Source of the DNA: a virus
IMG/VR virus record: IMGVR_UViG_3300042465_002464
Location: 1 to 29,043 of that record
Reading direction: 5' to 3' (one strand)
Length of the DNA: 29,043 nt
In this document: positions 13,716-22,227 of the stretch, piece after piece
Position numbering within the stretch: the stretch's first letter is position 1
Layout: each line of letters begins with the position of its first letter
Made by a program: the position numbers and the translations under genes
Notes under the pieces: generated by a model
Told to the model about the DNA's origin: nothing
Databases searched by the model: none
The model's input: the letters and a program-made list of their open reading frames with translations, nothing else

Positions 13716-15889
13716 TGGCCACCTCGTCGCGTCTGAACCTCACGCGGGACCAACTCGCGTCGTTCCTGTCGGATCATGAGCAGATCAAGCAGTTCGAGCG
13801 GCTCTTTGCGCTTGTCAATGAACTGCAGCCAACTACGCTAAACGACCTCTCAATTGCTGCCGGCAACGCGGAGCAGAAGGCTATTGAGGCTCTGGATCTG
13901 ATCGCATCGTTTGCGCAAACCTCGGCCATAGACACGGCAGTCGCCGACCAGAAAGGGACGCAGGCGCTGACGGCACTGAGTCGCATTGCCGACGCCCTGG
14001 AGTTGCTGGCGTCAGCGCCGACTGCCGTATCACAGTGCATCGCGCAGGACGACCTGACGCCGCCGACGTCCGTGACTCACGTTCAAGATGATCTGACGCC
14101 GCCGTTGCAACTTCTGTCCGCGCAGGATGATCTGACGCCGCCAGCAGAGCGCCACAACTCCATCGACTACCTGGACTTCAACCCGCTGGGGCCGGTGCCT
14201 GCGGACAAGGTCGGGCGCGTCTACTGGAGCGACGACGATTCCACGCTGGATGTGATGCTGGAGGGCGGCGTCACCGGGCAGATCTGCCAGCAGTTGGACT
14301 TCCACCCCAAGAACACCTCGGGCGTGCAGATCAACAAGGGCCAGACCGTCATGGCCACGGGCGTGGTCGGGGCAAGTACGAAGATCACCTGCGCCAAGGC
14401 CGTGGCCAACGGCTCCGTGCTGCCGCAGTACATGCTGGGCATTGCAGCGCAGGACATCCCAGCAAACTCATTCGGCTACGTCGTCTGGTTCGGCGCTGTT
14501 CGCGGCTTCAACACTACGGGCGCCAACAAGACCGTGCCCGAGGTCTGGGTCGATGGTGATGTGCTGTACTTCGATCCGGTGTACCCTGGCGAACTGACCA
14601 AGGTCGAGCCGTCTGCGCCGAACCTTGATCTGCCGATTGCCATCATCACCAACGCTGCAAACAATGGCGCGATCTTCGTGCGCATGAAGACCGGCGAGAA
14701 GTTGGACGAGTTGCATGACGTCCATACCCCAACGCCGGTCAATAACGATTTGCTGGTCTACGACAGCACTGACTTGCGTTGGGAAAACAAAGACGTAACC
14801 ACTACCTTTAACTTGCCGGCTTTGGCGGCCAACGGCGTCCTGTACTTGAACGGCAGCAAGGTAGCGACGAGCGGGAGTGCGCTGACGTTTAACAGCCAAA
14901 CACTAAATGTTGTTACTCCTAGCGGGATGGGGTTCCAATTTTTTGAGACAAGTTCCGGTAACACCAATCGAATTCAGCTTGGTACAGGTAGTGGGTTTGG
15001 TTACATAAATGCCGACGCAGGCGCAGGGCCAATAGCACTTGCGTTTCAAGTTGCTGGCTCCGAACAAATGCGCCTGACCCCCACAGGTCTGGGGATTGGG
15101 ACGAGTTCGCCTTCGGCTAAGTTGGATATCTCAGGAACATCTCGGCAAGTGTTCTATGTTTCTGGATCGGATACTGAGTACCGTTCAATCAATGCTGCTG
15201 GCTCTGTTTTTGCTAAGCAAACATATAACGCAATCAGTTTTGATTGGGGGCTTTCCAATACGTTTGGAAAAATGGTGCTCGACTCCTCCGGCAACCTCGG
15301 CTTGGGGGTGACGCCGAGTGCTTGGAGTGGCATCGGCCCTGCCTTACAAGTTGAACAAGCATCACTGGTCAGTGAAAGCAACGATCAGATTTACCTGACG
15401 GCAAACGCATACTTTGCTGGCGGCACATGGAACTACATTGCTAGCGACATCGCCACGCAGTATTACCAAGCATCAGGAGCGCATGTCTGGCGCACCGCCA
15501 CCTCCGGCACCGCAGGCAACGCGATCACGTTCACGGAAGCTGCGCGAGTAACAGAGACAAACAACCAAGTAGCCTACCAGCCTGCCGAGTCCGCGCAGAA
15601 CACATCCGTCACTCTGACGGTCGCCAACCTCCAGACGCGAATCATCACCAGCAACGCCGCAGTCACGCTGACGTTGCCTACCGGCACCTCACTGGAAGGG
15701 TACACCACCAGCATGGCAACGGACACCGCGTTTGAATGCACCTTCATCGCCACCACAGCCAATGCCATTACCATCGGAGCTAACGGCAACACCACAGTCG
15801 GAAGTCTGACGGTCGCTGGCAATAGCTCAGGCTTGTTTCGTTTCCGCAAAACTGCAACCAACACGTTCACCGTGTACCGCATCGTCTAA
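13715..15889 (+). CDS. Tail fibre-like protein (724 aa)
   Basis: The N-terminal part (about 1-105) is helical and probably a coiled coil. Three copies of a 13-residue repeat led by QDDLTPP (residues 111-149) follow. A beta domain (about 150-340; GRVYWSDDDSTLDVMLEGGV, MLGIAAQDIPANSFGYVVWF) comes next, then a fibre region (about 340-620) with GIGTSSPSAKLDISG and GNLGLGVTPSAW repeats, and a final beta domain (about 625-724) ending RFRKTATNTFTVYRIV. It directly follows the gp10-like gene, where P22 encodes the needle gp26, so it may be the needle/fibre that contacts the host. Bases from about 14740 to 15480 are visibly AT-richer than the 5' part, suggesting module exchange. No depolymerase motif is seen. 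Confidence 0.78.
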   Translation: MATSSRLNLTRDQLASFLSDHEQIKQFERLFALVNELQPTTLNDLSIAAGNAEQKAIEALDLIASFAQTSAIDTAVADQKGTQALTALSRIADALELLASAPTAVSQCIAQDDLTPPTSVTHVQDDLTPPLQLLSAQDDLTPPAERHNSIDYLDFNPLGPVPADKVGRVYWSDDDSTLDVMLEGGVTGQICQQLDFHPKNTSGVQINKGQTVMATGVVGASTKITCAKAVANGSVLPQYMLGIAAQDIPANSFGYVVWFGAVRGFNTTGANKTVPEVWVDGDVLYFDPVYPGELTKVEPSAPNLDLPIAIITNAANNGAIFVRMKTGEKLDELHDVHTPTPVNNDLLVYDSTDLRWENKDVTTTFNLPALAANGVLYLNGSKVATSGSALTFNSQTLNVVTPSGMGFQFFETSSGNTNRIQLGTGSGFGYINADAGAGPIALAFQVAGSEQMRLTPTGLGIGTSSPSAKLDISGTSRQVFYVSGSDTEYRSINAAGSVFAKQTYNAISFDWGLSNTFGKMVLDSSGNLGLGVTPSAWSGIGPALQVEQASLVSESNDQIYLTANAYFAGGTWNYIASDIATQYYQASGAHVWRTATSGTAGNAITFTEAARVTETNNQVAYQPAESAQNTSVTLTVANLQTRIITSNAAVTLTLPTGTSLEGYTTSMATDTAFECTFIATTANAITIGANGNTTVGSLTVAGNSSGLFRFRKTATNTFTVYRIV
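14045..14161 (+). repeat. Three 39-base coding repeats (QDDLTPP)
   Basis: Copies start at 14045, 14084 and 14123, an exact 39-base (13-residue) period. Each encodes QDDLTPP followed by six variable residues (TSVTHV, LQLLSA, AERHNS). The conserved seven codons differ synonymously (GAC/GAT, CAG/CAA), so the peptide is conserved more than the DNA. The array sits between the coiled-coil N-terminus and the first beta domain of the fibre. Confidence 0.85.
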
Positions 15890-15898
15890 GGAGTCGCC

Positions 15899-16234
15899 AT
15901 GACCGTCATTGTCAAAGCCCTGATCCCAGCCAAGCAGGCTGAGAACACGCAAACCACGCAGTACACCGCCGTGAACTGCAGGACCATCATCGACAAGTTT
16001 ACGGCCACAAACACCACGGCGGCCAACGTCACGATCTCGGTCAATCTTGTCGCATCTGCTGGCTCGGCCGGCACGTCGAACCTGATTGTGGACACTCGGG
16101 CCATCGCGCCTGACGAGACCTACACCTTCCCCGAGTTGGTGGGACAGGTGCTCGACAGTGGAAGTTTCATTTCGACCATTGCCGGCACTGCGTCGGCGCT
16201 GACGATTCGCGCAAGCGGCAGGGAGATCACCTGA
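15899..16234 (+). CDS. Hypothetical virion-associated protein (111 aa)
   Basis: 111 residues, beta-rich: MTVIVKALIPAKQAENTQTT, TAVNCRTIIDKFTATNTTAA, NVTISVNLVASAG and DETYTFPELVGQVLDSGSFI. The pattern is that of conserved phage proteins located after fibre genes. AAGGAG lies 6 bases before the ATG and the stop overlaps the next start (TGATG). It lacks membrane or enzyme features. A fibre-associated adaptor or chaperone is possible, but nothing in the sequence settles this. Confidence 0.65.
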   Translation: MTVIVKALIPAKQAENTQTTQYTAVNCRTIIDKFTATNTTAANVTISVNLVASAGSAGTSNLIVDTRAIAPDETYTFPELVGQVLDSGSFISTIAGTASALTIRASGREIT

Positions 16235-16638
16235 TGGACTACGCCAAGGCACCTAAGATGATGATCTTCGGCGGCATCCCCGACGAAGAGCCGTTCATCA
16301 CCACCAGCGAGAACCGCGAGAACACGCGCATCGCCATCCGCGACTGGATGCTCGGGCCTGAGAAGCCCAGCAACGAGCGCGGCGCGAACAAGGTCTATTG
16401 GGTGGCGCTTGGCAAGGCCATGCATGTGAACGAGGCCGAGGCGCGGCGCAGGCGGTGCTCGAACTGCGGTTATTACAAAAATGATCCCGAAACTCAAATC
16501 AAGATGGATAGGATTCCGTGGAATGAGTGGGATGTAAATGCTGGATTTAGAGGCTACTGCGAAAAGCTGGAGTTCGTTTGTCACGATCTCAGATCGTGTC
16601 AAGCGTGGGAGGAAAGAGAAGAGGAAGAAGACGACTAA
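16234..16638 (+). CDS. Cys-rich conserved phage protein, possible metal or Fe-S binder (134 aa)
   Basis: The N-terminal half includes VYWVALGKAMHVNEAEARRR. The C-terminal half carries CSNCGYY (C75, C78) and GYCEKLEFVCHDLRSCQAWE (C109, C116, C122), ending in an acidic EEREEEEDD tail. The C-x2-C then C...C-x-A-W spacing is reminiscent of high-potential iron-sulphur proteins, though C116 is extra; a zinc site is equally possible. From about codon 78 the DNA turns AT-rich compared with the first half, and the AT-rich tract continues into the antisense HNH gene whose stop codon overlaps this one. The C-terminal half may thus have come in with the HNH element. Confidence 0.7.
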   Translation: MDYAKAPKMMIFGGIPDEEPFITTSENRENTRIAIRDWMLGPEKPSNERGANKVYWVALGKAMHVNEAEARRRRCSNCGYYKNDPETQIKMDRIPWNEWDVNAGFRGYCEKLEFVCHDLRSCQAWEEREEEEDD

Positions 16639-17114
16639 ATCGTGCAGCCGTTGTGCATTCGTCTCTTTGCTTGCAGGTAGGCCTCATGTGCCTTAATCGC
16701 CGTATTGAACGAGCCGAGGTAGTGCCGTTCGCCATGGCTGGTGATGGTCGAGACAAACTTCCGTCCATGAGATCGAACTCCCAGCAATCCAGTTATGCTT
16801 GTGCGCTTGGCGTTCCTTTGGTTTTCGGTGTTCGTGCGTCTACTGACTTGCCGAAGGTTGACAAAGGTATTGTTGGCCTTGTTGCCGTCCAAGTGGTCGA
16901 TCTCTTGCGCGGGCCATTCACCAGTCATGTACAGCCACGCAAACCGATGAGCCATTGTTCGGTGGCCATCAAACATGACGTAGACGTAACCATCGCGGCG
17001 CAACGAGCCGGCAATGTCGCCTGCTCTCTTGCGTCCTTTCGATTGCAAGTGCGTAAATTGGCCAGTCTCTGGACAGTAGTGCGCAAGTTCGCGCAGACGT
17101 TCTTGAGTGATCAT
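16635..17114 (-). CDS. HNH homing endonuclease with AP2 DNA-binding domain
   Basis: Free-standing endonuclease of the phage HNH-AP2 type, 159 residues. The HNH core includes AHRFAWLYMTGEWPAQ, EIDHLDGNKANNTFVNLR (D73, H74, N87) and H56. The AP2 domain follows (about 112-151; GVRSHGRKFVSTITSHGERH, YLGSFNTAIKAHEAY). I chose ATG at 17114 because GAGG lies 6 bases upstream; an in-frame ATG at 17126 overlaps that ribosome site. It runs antisense to the virion operon and its stop overlaps the Cys-rich gene's stop. AT-rich codons differ from its neighbours. It shares the MITQ-RL-EL N-terminus and the domain order with the second HNH gene at 28146-28610. Confidence 0.92.
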   Translation of the reverse strand: MITQERLRELAHYCPETGQFTHLQSKGRKRAGDIAGSLRRDGYVYVMFDGHRTMAHRFAWLYMTGEWPAQEIDHLDGNKANNTFVNLRQVSRRTNTENQRNAKRTSITGLLGVRSHGRKFVSTITSHGERHYLGSFNTAIKAHEAYLQAKRRMHNGCTI

Positions 17115-17227
17115 GCCGCACCTCATCAGAGTGGGAATCCATCGAAGGGTGCAGCAAGCAATGATGAGTCGCCTGTCCCCCGTCGGGTAAGCTGCGGGTC
17201 TATCTTACCACGCACAAGGGCAGTACA
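17115..17227. other. Gap between HNH gene and next virion gene
   Basis: About 110 bases separate the divergent starts of the HNH gene and the 168-residue gene. It contains GGTAAG (17186-17191) pairing with CTTACC (17204-17209), a 6-bp stem with a 12-base loop. On the minus strand GTGGTAAGATAG could act as a weak extended -10 for the HNH gene. TACAAT at 17223-17228 overlaps the downstream ATG and is probably chance. No gene is seen. Confidence 0.35.
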
Positions 17228-17734
17228 ATGACCGCGCCGAGTTCATGGCTCCCGGCGGCCCACAAGGACGCCGCTGTGACCTACACCCTGCGCAAGCACT
17301 TCGAGACGCTCATGCTGCCCACTGAGGCGGCAGAGTGGCTGCTGATGCTATGGCAGGCCATCCAGACCTTCGACGACTACGCTGACGGCGATCAGGTCGA
17401 GCGGCAGGCGCTGGATGCGACGATCTGGAACACGCTGGTGGCCATGCCGCAGAATTTATTTTTCATGCGGCACGCGGCGTCTCTGCTGCCCGTCCTTAGC
17501 ACGATGGTACTGAAGTGGCAGGCCAGTGACCGCGTGGAGCGCGAAGGCAGCGCAGACGCTCGATCCTTCACCTGGCGCGCCGGCTACTACGAGTTGGTGC
17601 TGATGGCGGTGCAACTGATCCACGGGCCGGCAGCGGCCACATCAGTGGCTCACAAAGTGCTCGGCATCTACGGCGAGAACCTCGATTCATACCTGGCCGA
17701 GTTCGGCCCCAAGCAAGGAGGCAGCGATGCCTGA
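17228..17734 (+). CDS. Conserved phage protein in gp14-like position (168 aa)
   Basis: 168 residues, predicted mainly helical. It includes LPTEAAEWLLMLWQAIQTFD, DYADGDQVERQALDATIWN, SFTWRAGYYELVLMAVQLIH and VLGIYGENLDSYLAEFGPK. I recognise it as a conserved hypothetical found before ejection-protein genes in podoviruses. AAGGG lies about 7 bases before the ATG. The last 8 bases overlap the next gene. By P22 order this slot corresponds to gp14, a head-assembly factor, but there is no visible sequence match to support that. It is not predicted to be membrane-spanning, though several helices are amphipathic. Confidence 0.7.
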   Translation: MTAPSSWLPAAHKDAAVTYTLRKHFETLMLPTEAAEWLLMLWQAIQTFDDYADGDQVERQALDATIWNTLVAMPQNLFFMRHAASLLPVLSTMVLKWQASDRVEREGSADARSFTWRAGYYELVLMAVQLIHGPAAATSVAHKVLGIYGENLDSYLAEFGPKQGGSDA

Positions 17735-18599
17735 TCCAGTCACCGGCCTGATTGCGGCAGGTTCTCAACTCCTTGGCGGCGCCATGCAATCTCGCGCCGC
17801 CGGCAAGGCGGCGGGCGCTCAGGAGCGCGCAGCAGAGGCTGGCGCCGCAGCGCAAGAGCGCGCCACGCAGATGAGCATTGAGGAGCAACGGCGGCAGTTC
17901 GACGAGATCCAGAAACTGATGGCGCCCTACGTGCAGGCGGGCACCAGCGCCATTGGAGGCTTCCAGCCCTTCCAGCAGGCCGGCATGCAGGCGTTCGAGC
18001 AGCAGCAGGCTCTGGCTGGTTTGCGTGGCCCAGAGGCGCAGCAGGCAGCCATCGCACAGATCGAGCAGAGCCCGTTCCTCCAGGCCCAGATTCAGCAGGG
18101 TGAAGAGGCCATGCTGCAGCGTGCATCGGCCACCGGCGGCCTGCGGGGCGGCAACATCCAGGCGGCGCTGGCTCAGTTCCGGCCGCAAATGCTGCAGCAG
18201 GCCATCGAGCAGCAGTACGGTCGACTCGGTGGGTTTGCCGGCACCGGGCTGGGCGTGACCGAGGCGCTCTACCGTGGCGGTCAGGCGTCAGCAGCGGGTC
18301 AGGCATCGGCTGCTGGATCTTTGGGTCAGGGTATTGCTGGAGCACTTGGTCAGCAAGGTAGAACACAAGCAGAGTTGGCCCTGCAAGCAGGCGCAGCCCA
18401 GGCCGGCGGCGCGCTGGGTCGTGCGGCTCCATTTGTGCAGTTTGCGCAGTTGCCGGGGCAGTTGGCTGGCTACCAGATGGCCACGGGCAGGAACGTGTTC
18501 GGGAATCTGTTCGGTGGAGCGCAGGCACCCATGATGCCAGTTGAGCCTGGAATCTCGGGGCTACCGTCCTATGCGGTAATGCCGCCGCCTGGAGGTTGA
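17727..18599 (+). CDS. Putative DNA ejection protein 1 (290 aa; gp7-like position)
   Basis: 290 residues, very rich in Ala, Gln and Gly. The N-terminus DPVTGLIAAGSQLLGGAMQS resembles ejection/DNA-transfer proteins of podoviruses, followed by an Ala/Glu helix, FDEIQKLMAPYVQAGTSAIG, and Gly-Ala-rich glycine-zipper-like segments (GLRGGNIQAALAQF, ASAAGSLGQGIAGALG). Such segments suit proteins that leave the virion and enter the envelope. It is the first and smallest of three consecutive large proteins, as gp7, gp20 and gp16 are in P22. A good AAGGAGG precedes the ATG. The assignment rests on composition and synteny. Confidence 0.72.
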   Translation: MPDPVTGLIAAGSQLLGGAMQSRAAGKAAGAQERAAEAGAAAQERATQMSIEEQRRQFDEIQKLMAPYVQAGTSAIGGFQPFQQAGMQAFEQQQALAGLRGPEAQQAAIAQIEQSPFLQAQIQQGEEAMLQRASATGGLRGGNIQAALAQFRPQMLQQAIEQQYGRLGGFAGTGLGVTEALYRGGQASAAGQASAAGSLGQGIAGALGQQGRTQAELALQAGAAQAGGALGRAAPFVQFAQLPGQLAGYQMATGRNVFGNLFGGAQAPMMPVEPGISGLPSYAVMPPPGG

Positions 18600-18601
18600 T
18601 G

Positions 18602-20023
18602 ATGGTTGCACCTTTCGACTACACCAGCGCCTTTGGGCAGCAGGGGCCGTTCGGCGGCTTGCTGCAAGGCATCCAGGCCGGCGCGCAACTGGCGCAGGCT
18701 GATGAGGCGCGTGCGCTCACTGCGGCACGGATGGAGCAGGCACAGCAGCAGGCAGCAGCACAGCAGGCGGCGATGCAACAGAAGGCTGCTGAGGCGGCCG
18801 AGTTGGCTCAGTTGCAAGGGGTGCCTCTGGGCGACATGACGCAGGCGCAACGGTTGCGCTTGATGCAACTCAGCGGCAGCGAAGTGACCCGAGGGTACAT
18901 CTCCCGCTCGCTGGAACAGATGACATCTGAGCAGCGTGCGGGAACTGCTAGAACATCGGGTAGTGTTGCAATCGCACTTGCGCGCAGCCCTGACATTGGC
19001 AAGCAACGTCTTCAGCAACTTGCCGATGCAGAGGTAGATCCGCAGAGGAAGAAGGGTTACCAGGACATTGCCAAGGTTGCGGAGATCAATCCACTCGAAG
19101 CCGCACGCATGGTTCACAGCATGATGATGATGACCGGTGACGAGTCGTTCACCAAGGTCGGCGATGCTGTCACCAACTACCTCAAGAACTCAGGATCGCC
19201 GTTGTACCCGGAGGCGCCAAGGCCTCTGCAGACGGTTGGTGGTGCAGTGTTTGATCCGAACACTCGCCAGTTCATGCTTCCTCCTCGGCAGTCGCAACTT
19301 TTGACACCGGAGGAAGAGGCGCAGAAGGCAAGACTCGCCGCTGCCGGTCGTGCGCCTCCGCAGCCGCGTGAGCCTGCTGCACCGACCATCACGCAGATTC
19401 AAGATCCAAGCAATCCGACGCAGACGATCACGATTGATGCCAGACGCTACCAGGGTGGTTCCGTCGGCGCTCCGGGTGTTATCGGTGTTGGTGGCAAAAC
19501 AGCAGACGTCGCAAGGAAGGAAGTCAAGGCTGAAGAAGGCAAGACGCTGGTATCTGACATCATTGATTCGCTGAGAACGAACTACGGAGAACTCGACAGA
19601 GCAAGAGCGATTCCGAGTTCGCAGCGAGGGGTGCTGTCGAACGTGTTGACCGCCCTTGAGGTGTCGGGGCCTGGTCAAATTGCGTCTAGGGTGGTGGGCT
19701 CGGATGTGCAACCTCTGCGAGACGTAATCAAAAGCTCTCGCTTGCAACTGCTCAATGCAATCAAGCAGGCAACCGGTTTGTCTTCCCAGCAGTTGAACTC
19801 CAACGTCGAACTTCAGACATGGCTGAGTTCGGTCTCTGATCCGGCTCAGCAGATCGAGGCAGTTTTGCCGATTCTTGACAACATTGATCGGTTTGTTGCC
19901 ACCGGTGGAAAGTACAGCGCAAGACGCGCCGGTGGTGAAGTCAAGCCGGGCGCAGCACCCGCTGCTCCTGCCGCGCCCCGCCGCCGTGAGATTGCCCCTG
20001 GGGTCTTCGTGACCGAGAGGTAA
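18602..20023 (+). CDS. Putative DNA ejection protein 2 (473 aa; gp20-like position)
   Basis: The N-terminal third is an Ala/Gln-rich helix (AQLAQADEARALTAARMEQA and a long Gln/Ala run). The middle is helical (DVARKEVKAEEGKTLVSDII). The C-terminal domain has QATGLSSQQLNSNVELQTWL and DPAQQIEAVLPILDNIDRFV, a pattern recurring in podovirus internal virion proteins. P22 gp20 is 471 residues, an excellent size match. I chose the ATG at 18602 because GGAGG (18591-18595) is 6 bases away; ATG at 18599 is also possible and overlaps the previous stop. Likely packaged in the head and ejected to form a conduit. Confidence 0.72.
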   Translation: MVAPFDYTSAFGQQGPFGGLLQGIQAGAQLAQADEARALTAARMEQAQQQAAAQQAAMQQKAAEAAELAQLQGVPLGDMTQAQRLRLMQLSGSEVTRGYISRSLEQMTSEQRAGTARTSGSVAIALARSPDIGKQRLQQLADAEVDPQRKKGYQDIAKVAEINPLEAARMVHSMMMMTGDESFTKVGDAVTNYLKNSGSPLYPEAPRPLQTVGGAVFDPNTRQFMLPPRQSQLLTPEEEAQKARLAAAGRAPPQPREPAAPTITQIQDPSNPTQTITIDARRYQGGSVGAPGVIGVGGKTADVARKEVKAEEGKTLVSDIIDSLRTNYGELDRARAIPSSQRGVLSNVLTALEVSGPGQIASRVVGSDVQPLRDVIKSSRLQLLNAIKQATGLSSQQLNSNVELQTWLSSVSDPAQQIEAVLPILDNIDRFVATGGKYSARRAGGEVKPGAAPAAPAAPRRREIAPGVFVTER

Positions 20024-20025
20024 TG

Positions 20026-22221
20026 ATGCCAAAGTACACACTGGAAATCGGCGGCAAGACCTACGACATCGAGTCCGACAAGCCATTGTCGGATACCGAA
20101 CTGATGGGGTACGCGCAGCGTATTGGCGCTCCCGCAGCACCAGTCACGCCTCCCGGTCAGATCCCCGGCGCTGCACCGGGTCAAGTTGCGCCTGCGCCTG
20201 TCGAGCCGTCAACGATGCAGCGTGCGATGCAGGGCGCTCGTCAAAACCTCGCTCAGATCGTCCCAACAATTCGCCCAACTGTCGAAGCGTTGGGTGGCGC
20301 TGGTGGTGCGATCCTTGGAACGTCCATCGGTCCTGCCGGCACTGTCGGTGGCGCAGGGCTTGGGTACGGCATCGCCAAGACGGGCCTCGATGTTCTGGAG
20401 CAGGCTCTCGGCACTCAGCAGGCTCCGACGACAGCCACAGAGGCGCTGGTGCGTGGTGGGCGCGATGTGCTGACAGGCGCCACGTTTGAGGCGGGTGGTC
20501 GTGTGCTTGCCCCGGTGATCACAAAGGGTCTTGAGGCGTTTGGCCGCACTGCCACCAAGGCTCTTGATGTCAAGGGTCGGCAGGCCACCAAGATCGCGCA
20601 GGCTGCAGCCGGCAAGGAAATCGACGCGATCCGTGCTGCGCTGCGCAACGCGCAACCCGGTGAGACGCCAGCGCAGGCCACTGCGGGCATCCCTCGCAAG
20701 GCGTGGCAGGCGCTGAACAACCTTGGGACGTCCACCGACGAGATGGACGTCATCCTCAAGAATCAGACCGATGATCTGCTGGCCGATCTGTCGCGCCTAG
20801 CTCGCGGTGGTAACGAGACAGAGATTCGTCAGTCCATTGACGCATCTCGACAGATGCTCAACGCCATCACATCGCCGATGCGGCAGACGGAGTTGGCTGC
20901 TGCCAATCAGGCTGCGGAGACGATTGCGCGCCTCGGTCCACAGGCTACACAACGCCAGGCGTCGATGATCCAAGCGTTGCGCCAGGGTCAGCCTGCGCCC
21001 GTACCTGCGCCGCAGCAGGGCGGGTTGATCAGAGGCACCGTGACGGGCGAGCCGTTGCAAGGTCAGTCGATGGTTGTGCCGGGAACGGAAGCGGCGCGAC
21101 TCAATGTTCTCGCTGCTCAAGCGCAAGGGCCTCTGCGGCGACCGGATCAGATGGTCGTTGCTGGTGAGCCGATTGACCGTTCCGCGACGTTCCTGCGCAA
21201 CCGTCTTGCCGCCTCAGCCACTGAGCAGCAAGAGGCTGCAGACATCTTCGCCAACATCGCACGCCAGCGCCGCGTCGAGCGTGACTTTGTGCAGCGTCAG
21301 ATCGGCAGCCTCGAAGACTATGGGTTGCGCCCGCTCAACGTCGATAGCGTCATCAGTGTTGTCGAGTCTGCAAAAGCTGCACCTGGTAGACGAGTCAGCG
21401 GCATTCAGCAGCAGGTGCTTGGAAAAGTTCGGGACCAGTTGCAATCAGCCGCTGCTCTCAACAACGGCGTCATCGACGCCCGCGATCTTTACACCATCCG
21501 CAAGGAAGGCGTGAACGAGATCATTGACGGGCTGATGGCTGGTCGTGATCCGAAGGTCAGCAAGAAGGTTGCAGCCGATGTGTTGAGCATCGTGCGACCG
21601 GCCATCGATGACGCCATCGAAAAGGCTGGTGGCACCGCATGGCGCGACTATCTGCGCACCTTCGAGTCGGGCGCCAAGGATCTGGAAAAGCGTCAACTGG
21701 CCGCCGAGGCGTTCAGACTCTTCAAGGACTCACCGAGCGAGTACGTCAAACTTGTGCGCGGCAACAATCCCGCAGCAGTGGAGGCCGTGTTCGGAACCGG
21801 CAACTTCGACATCTTCAAAGAGATGTCCAAGGAAATGTCCACGCTGAACAAGGTTGCCGCCTACGTCGAGCGGCAAGGCGTCATTGCCAACAAGGCGAAG
21901 GGTGGCCAGCAAGAACTGGTTGATCTCATCAACGCCAACAGTTGGAAGCGTCGATTGCCGAACTGGTTCAGTCCTGCGATCACCGCCACCAACCTTGCAC
22001 TGAAAAACGTCGAGAGCCGGCTCAACGACGCATCACTCAAGATGATCGAGGAGGCCACGCTGTCCAGTAAATCGATGCTTGAACTGCTTGAAGGAATGCC
22101 TCCAAAGGAGCGTGCCAAGTTGGTACGCCTTGTCAATCGCATCAAGGTCGGAACGGAAGCAACACGCCTTGCCGCCCCCGCTATGATGGCCCCCGAAAAC
22201 CCCTCCGTCGAACAGGAGTAA
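20026..22221 (+). CDS. Putative DNA ejection protein 3 (731 aa; gp16-like position)
   Basis: The protein opens with a small domain (PKYTLEIGGKTYDIESDKPL, SDTELMGYAQRI). A Pro/Ala linker and a Gly-rich hydrophobic stretch follow (about residues 85-125; GGAGGAILGTSIGPAGTVGG, AGLGYGIAKTGLDVLEQALG) that could insert in a membrane. The rest is long helical text (RQMLNAITSPMRQTELAAAN, WRDYLRTFESGAKDLEKRQL). It is the largest of the three putative ejection proteins, as gp16 (609 aa) is in P22, and directly precedes the tailspike. GAGG lies 5 bases before the ATG at 20026; the ATG at 20023 overlaps the previous stop. No lysozyme or transglycosylase motif is evident. Confidence 0.72.
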   Translation: MPKYTLEIGGKTYDIESDKPLSDTELMGYAQRIGAPAAPVTPPGQIPGAAPGQVAPAPVEPSTMQRAMQGARQNLAQIVPTIRPTVEALGGAGGAILGTSIGPAGTVGGAGLGYGIAKTGLDVLEQALGTQQAPTTATEALVRGGRDVLTGATFEAGGRVLAPVITKGLEAFGRTATKALDVKGRQATKIAQAAAGKEIDAIRAALRNAQPGETPAQATAGIPRKAWQALNNLGTSTDEMDVILKNQTDDLLADLSRLARGGNETEIRQSIDASRQMLNAITSPMRQTELAAANQAAETIARLGPQATQRQASMIQALRQGQPAPVPAPQQGGLIRGTVTGEPLQGQSMVVPGTEAARLNVLAAQAQGPLRRPDQMVVAGEPIDRSATFLRNRLAASATEQQEAADIFANIARQRRVERDFVQRQIGSLEDYGLRPLNVDSVISVVESAKAAPGRRVSGIQQQVLGKVRDQLQSAAALNNGVIDARDLYTIRKEGVNEIIDGLMAGRDPKVSKKVAADVLSIVRPAIDDAIEKAGGTAWRDYLRTFESGAKDLEKRQLAAEAFRLFKDSPSEYVKLVRGNNPAAVEAVFGTGNFDIFKEMSKEMSTLNKVAAYVERQGVIANKAKGGQQELVDLINANSWKRRLPNWFSPAITATNLALKNVESRLNDASLKMIEEATLSSKSMLELLEGMPPKERAKLVRLVNRIKVGTEATRLAAPAMMAPENPSVEQE

Positions 22222-22227
22222 CTGACC

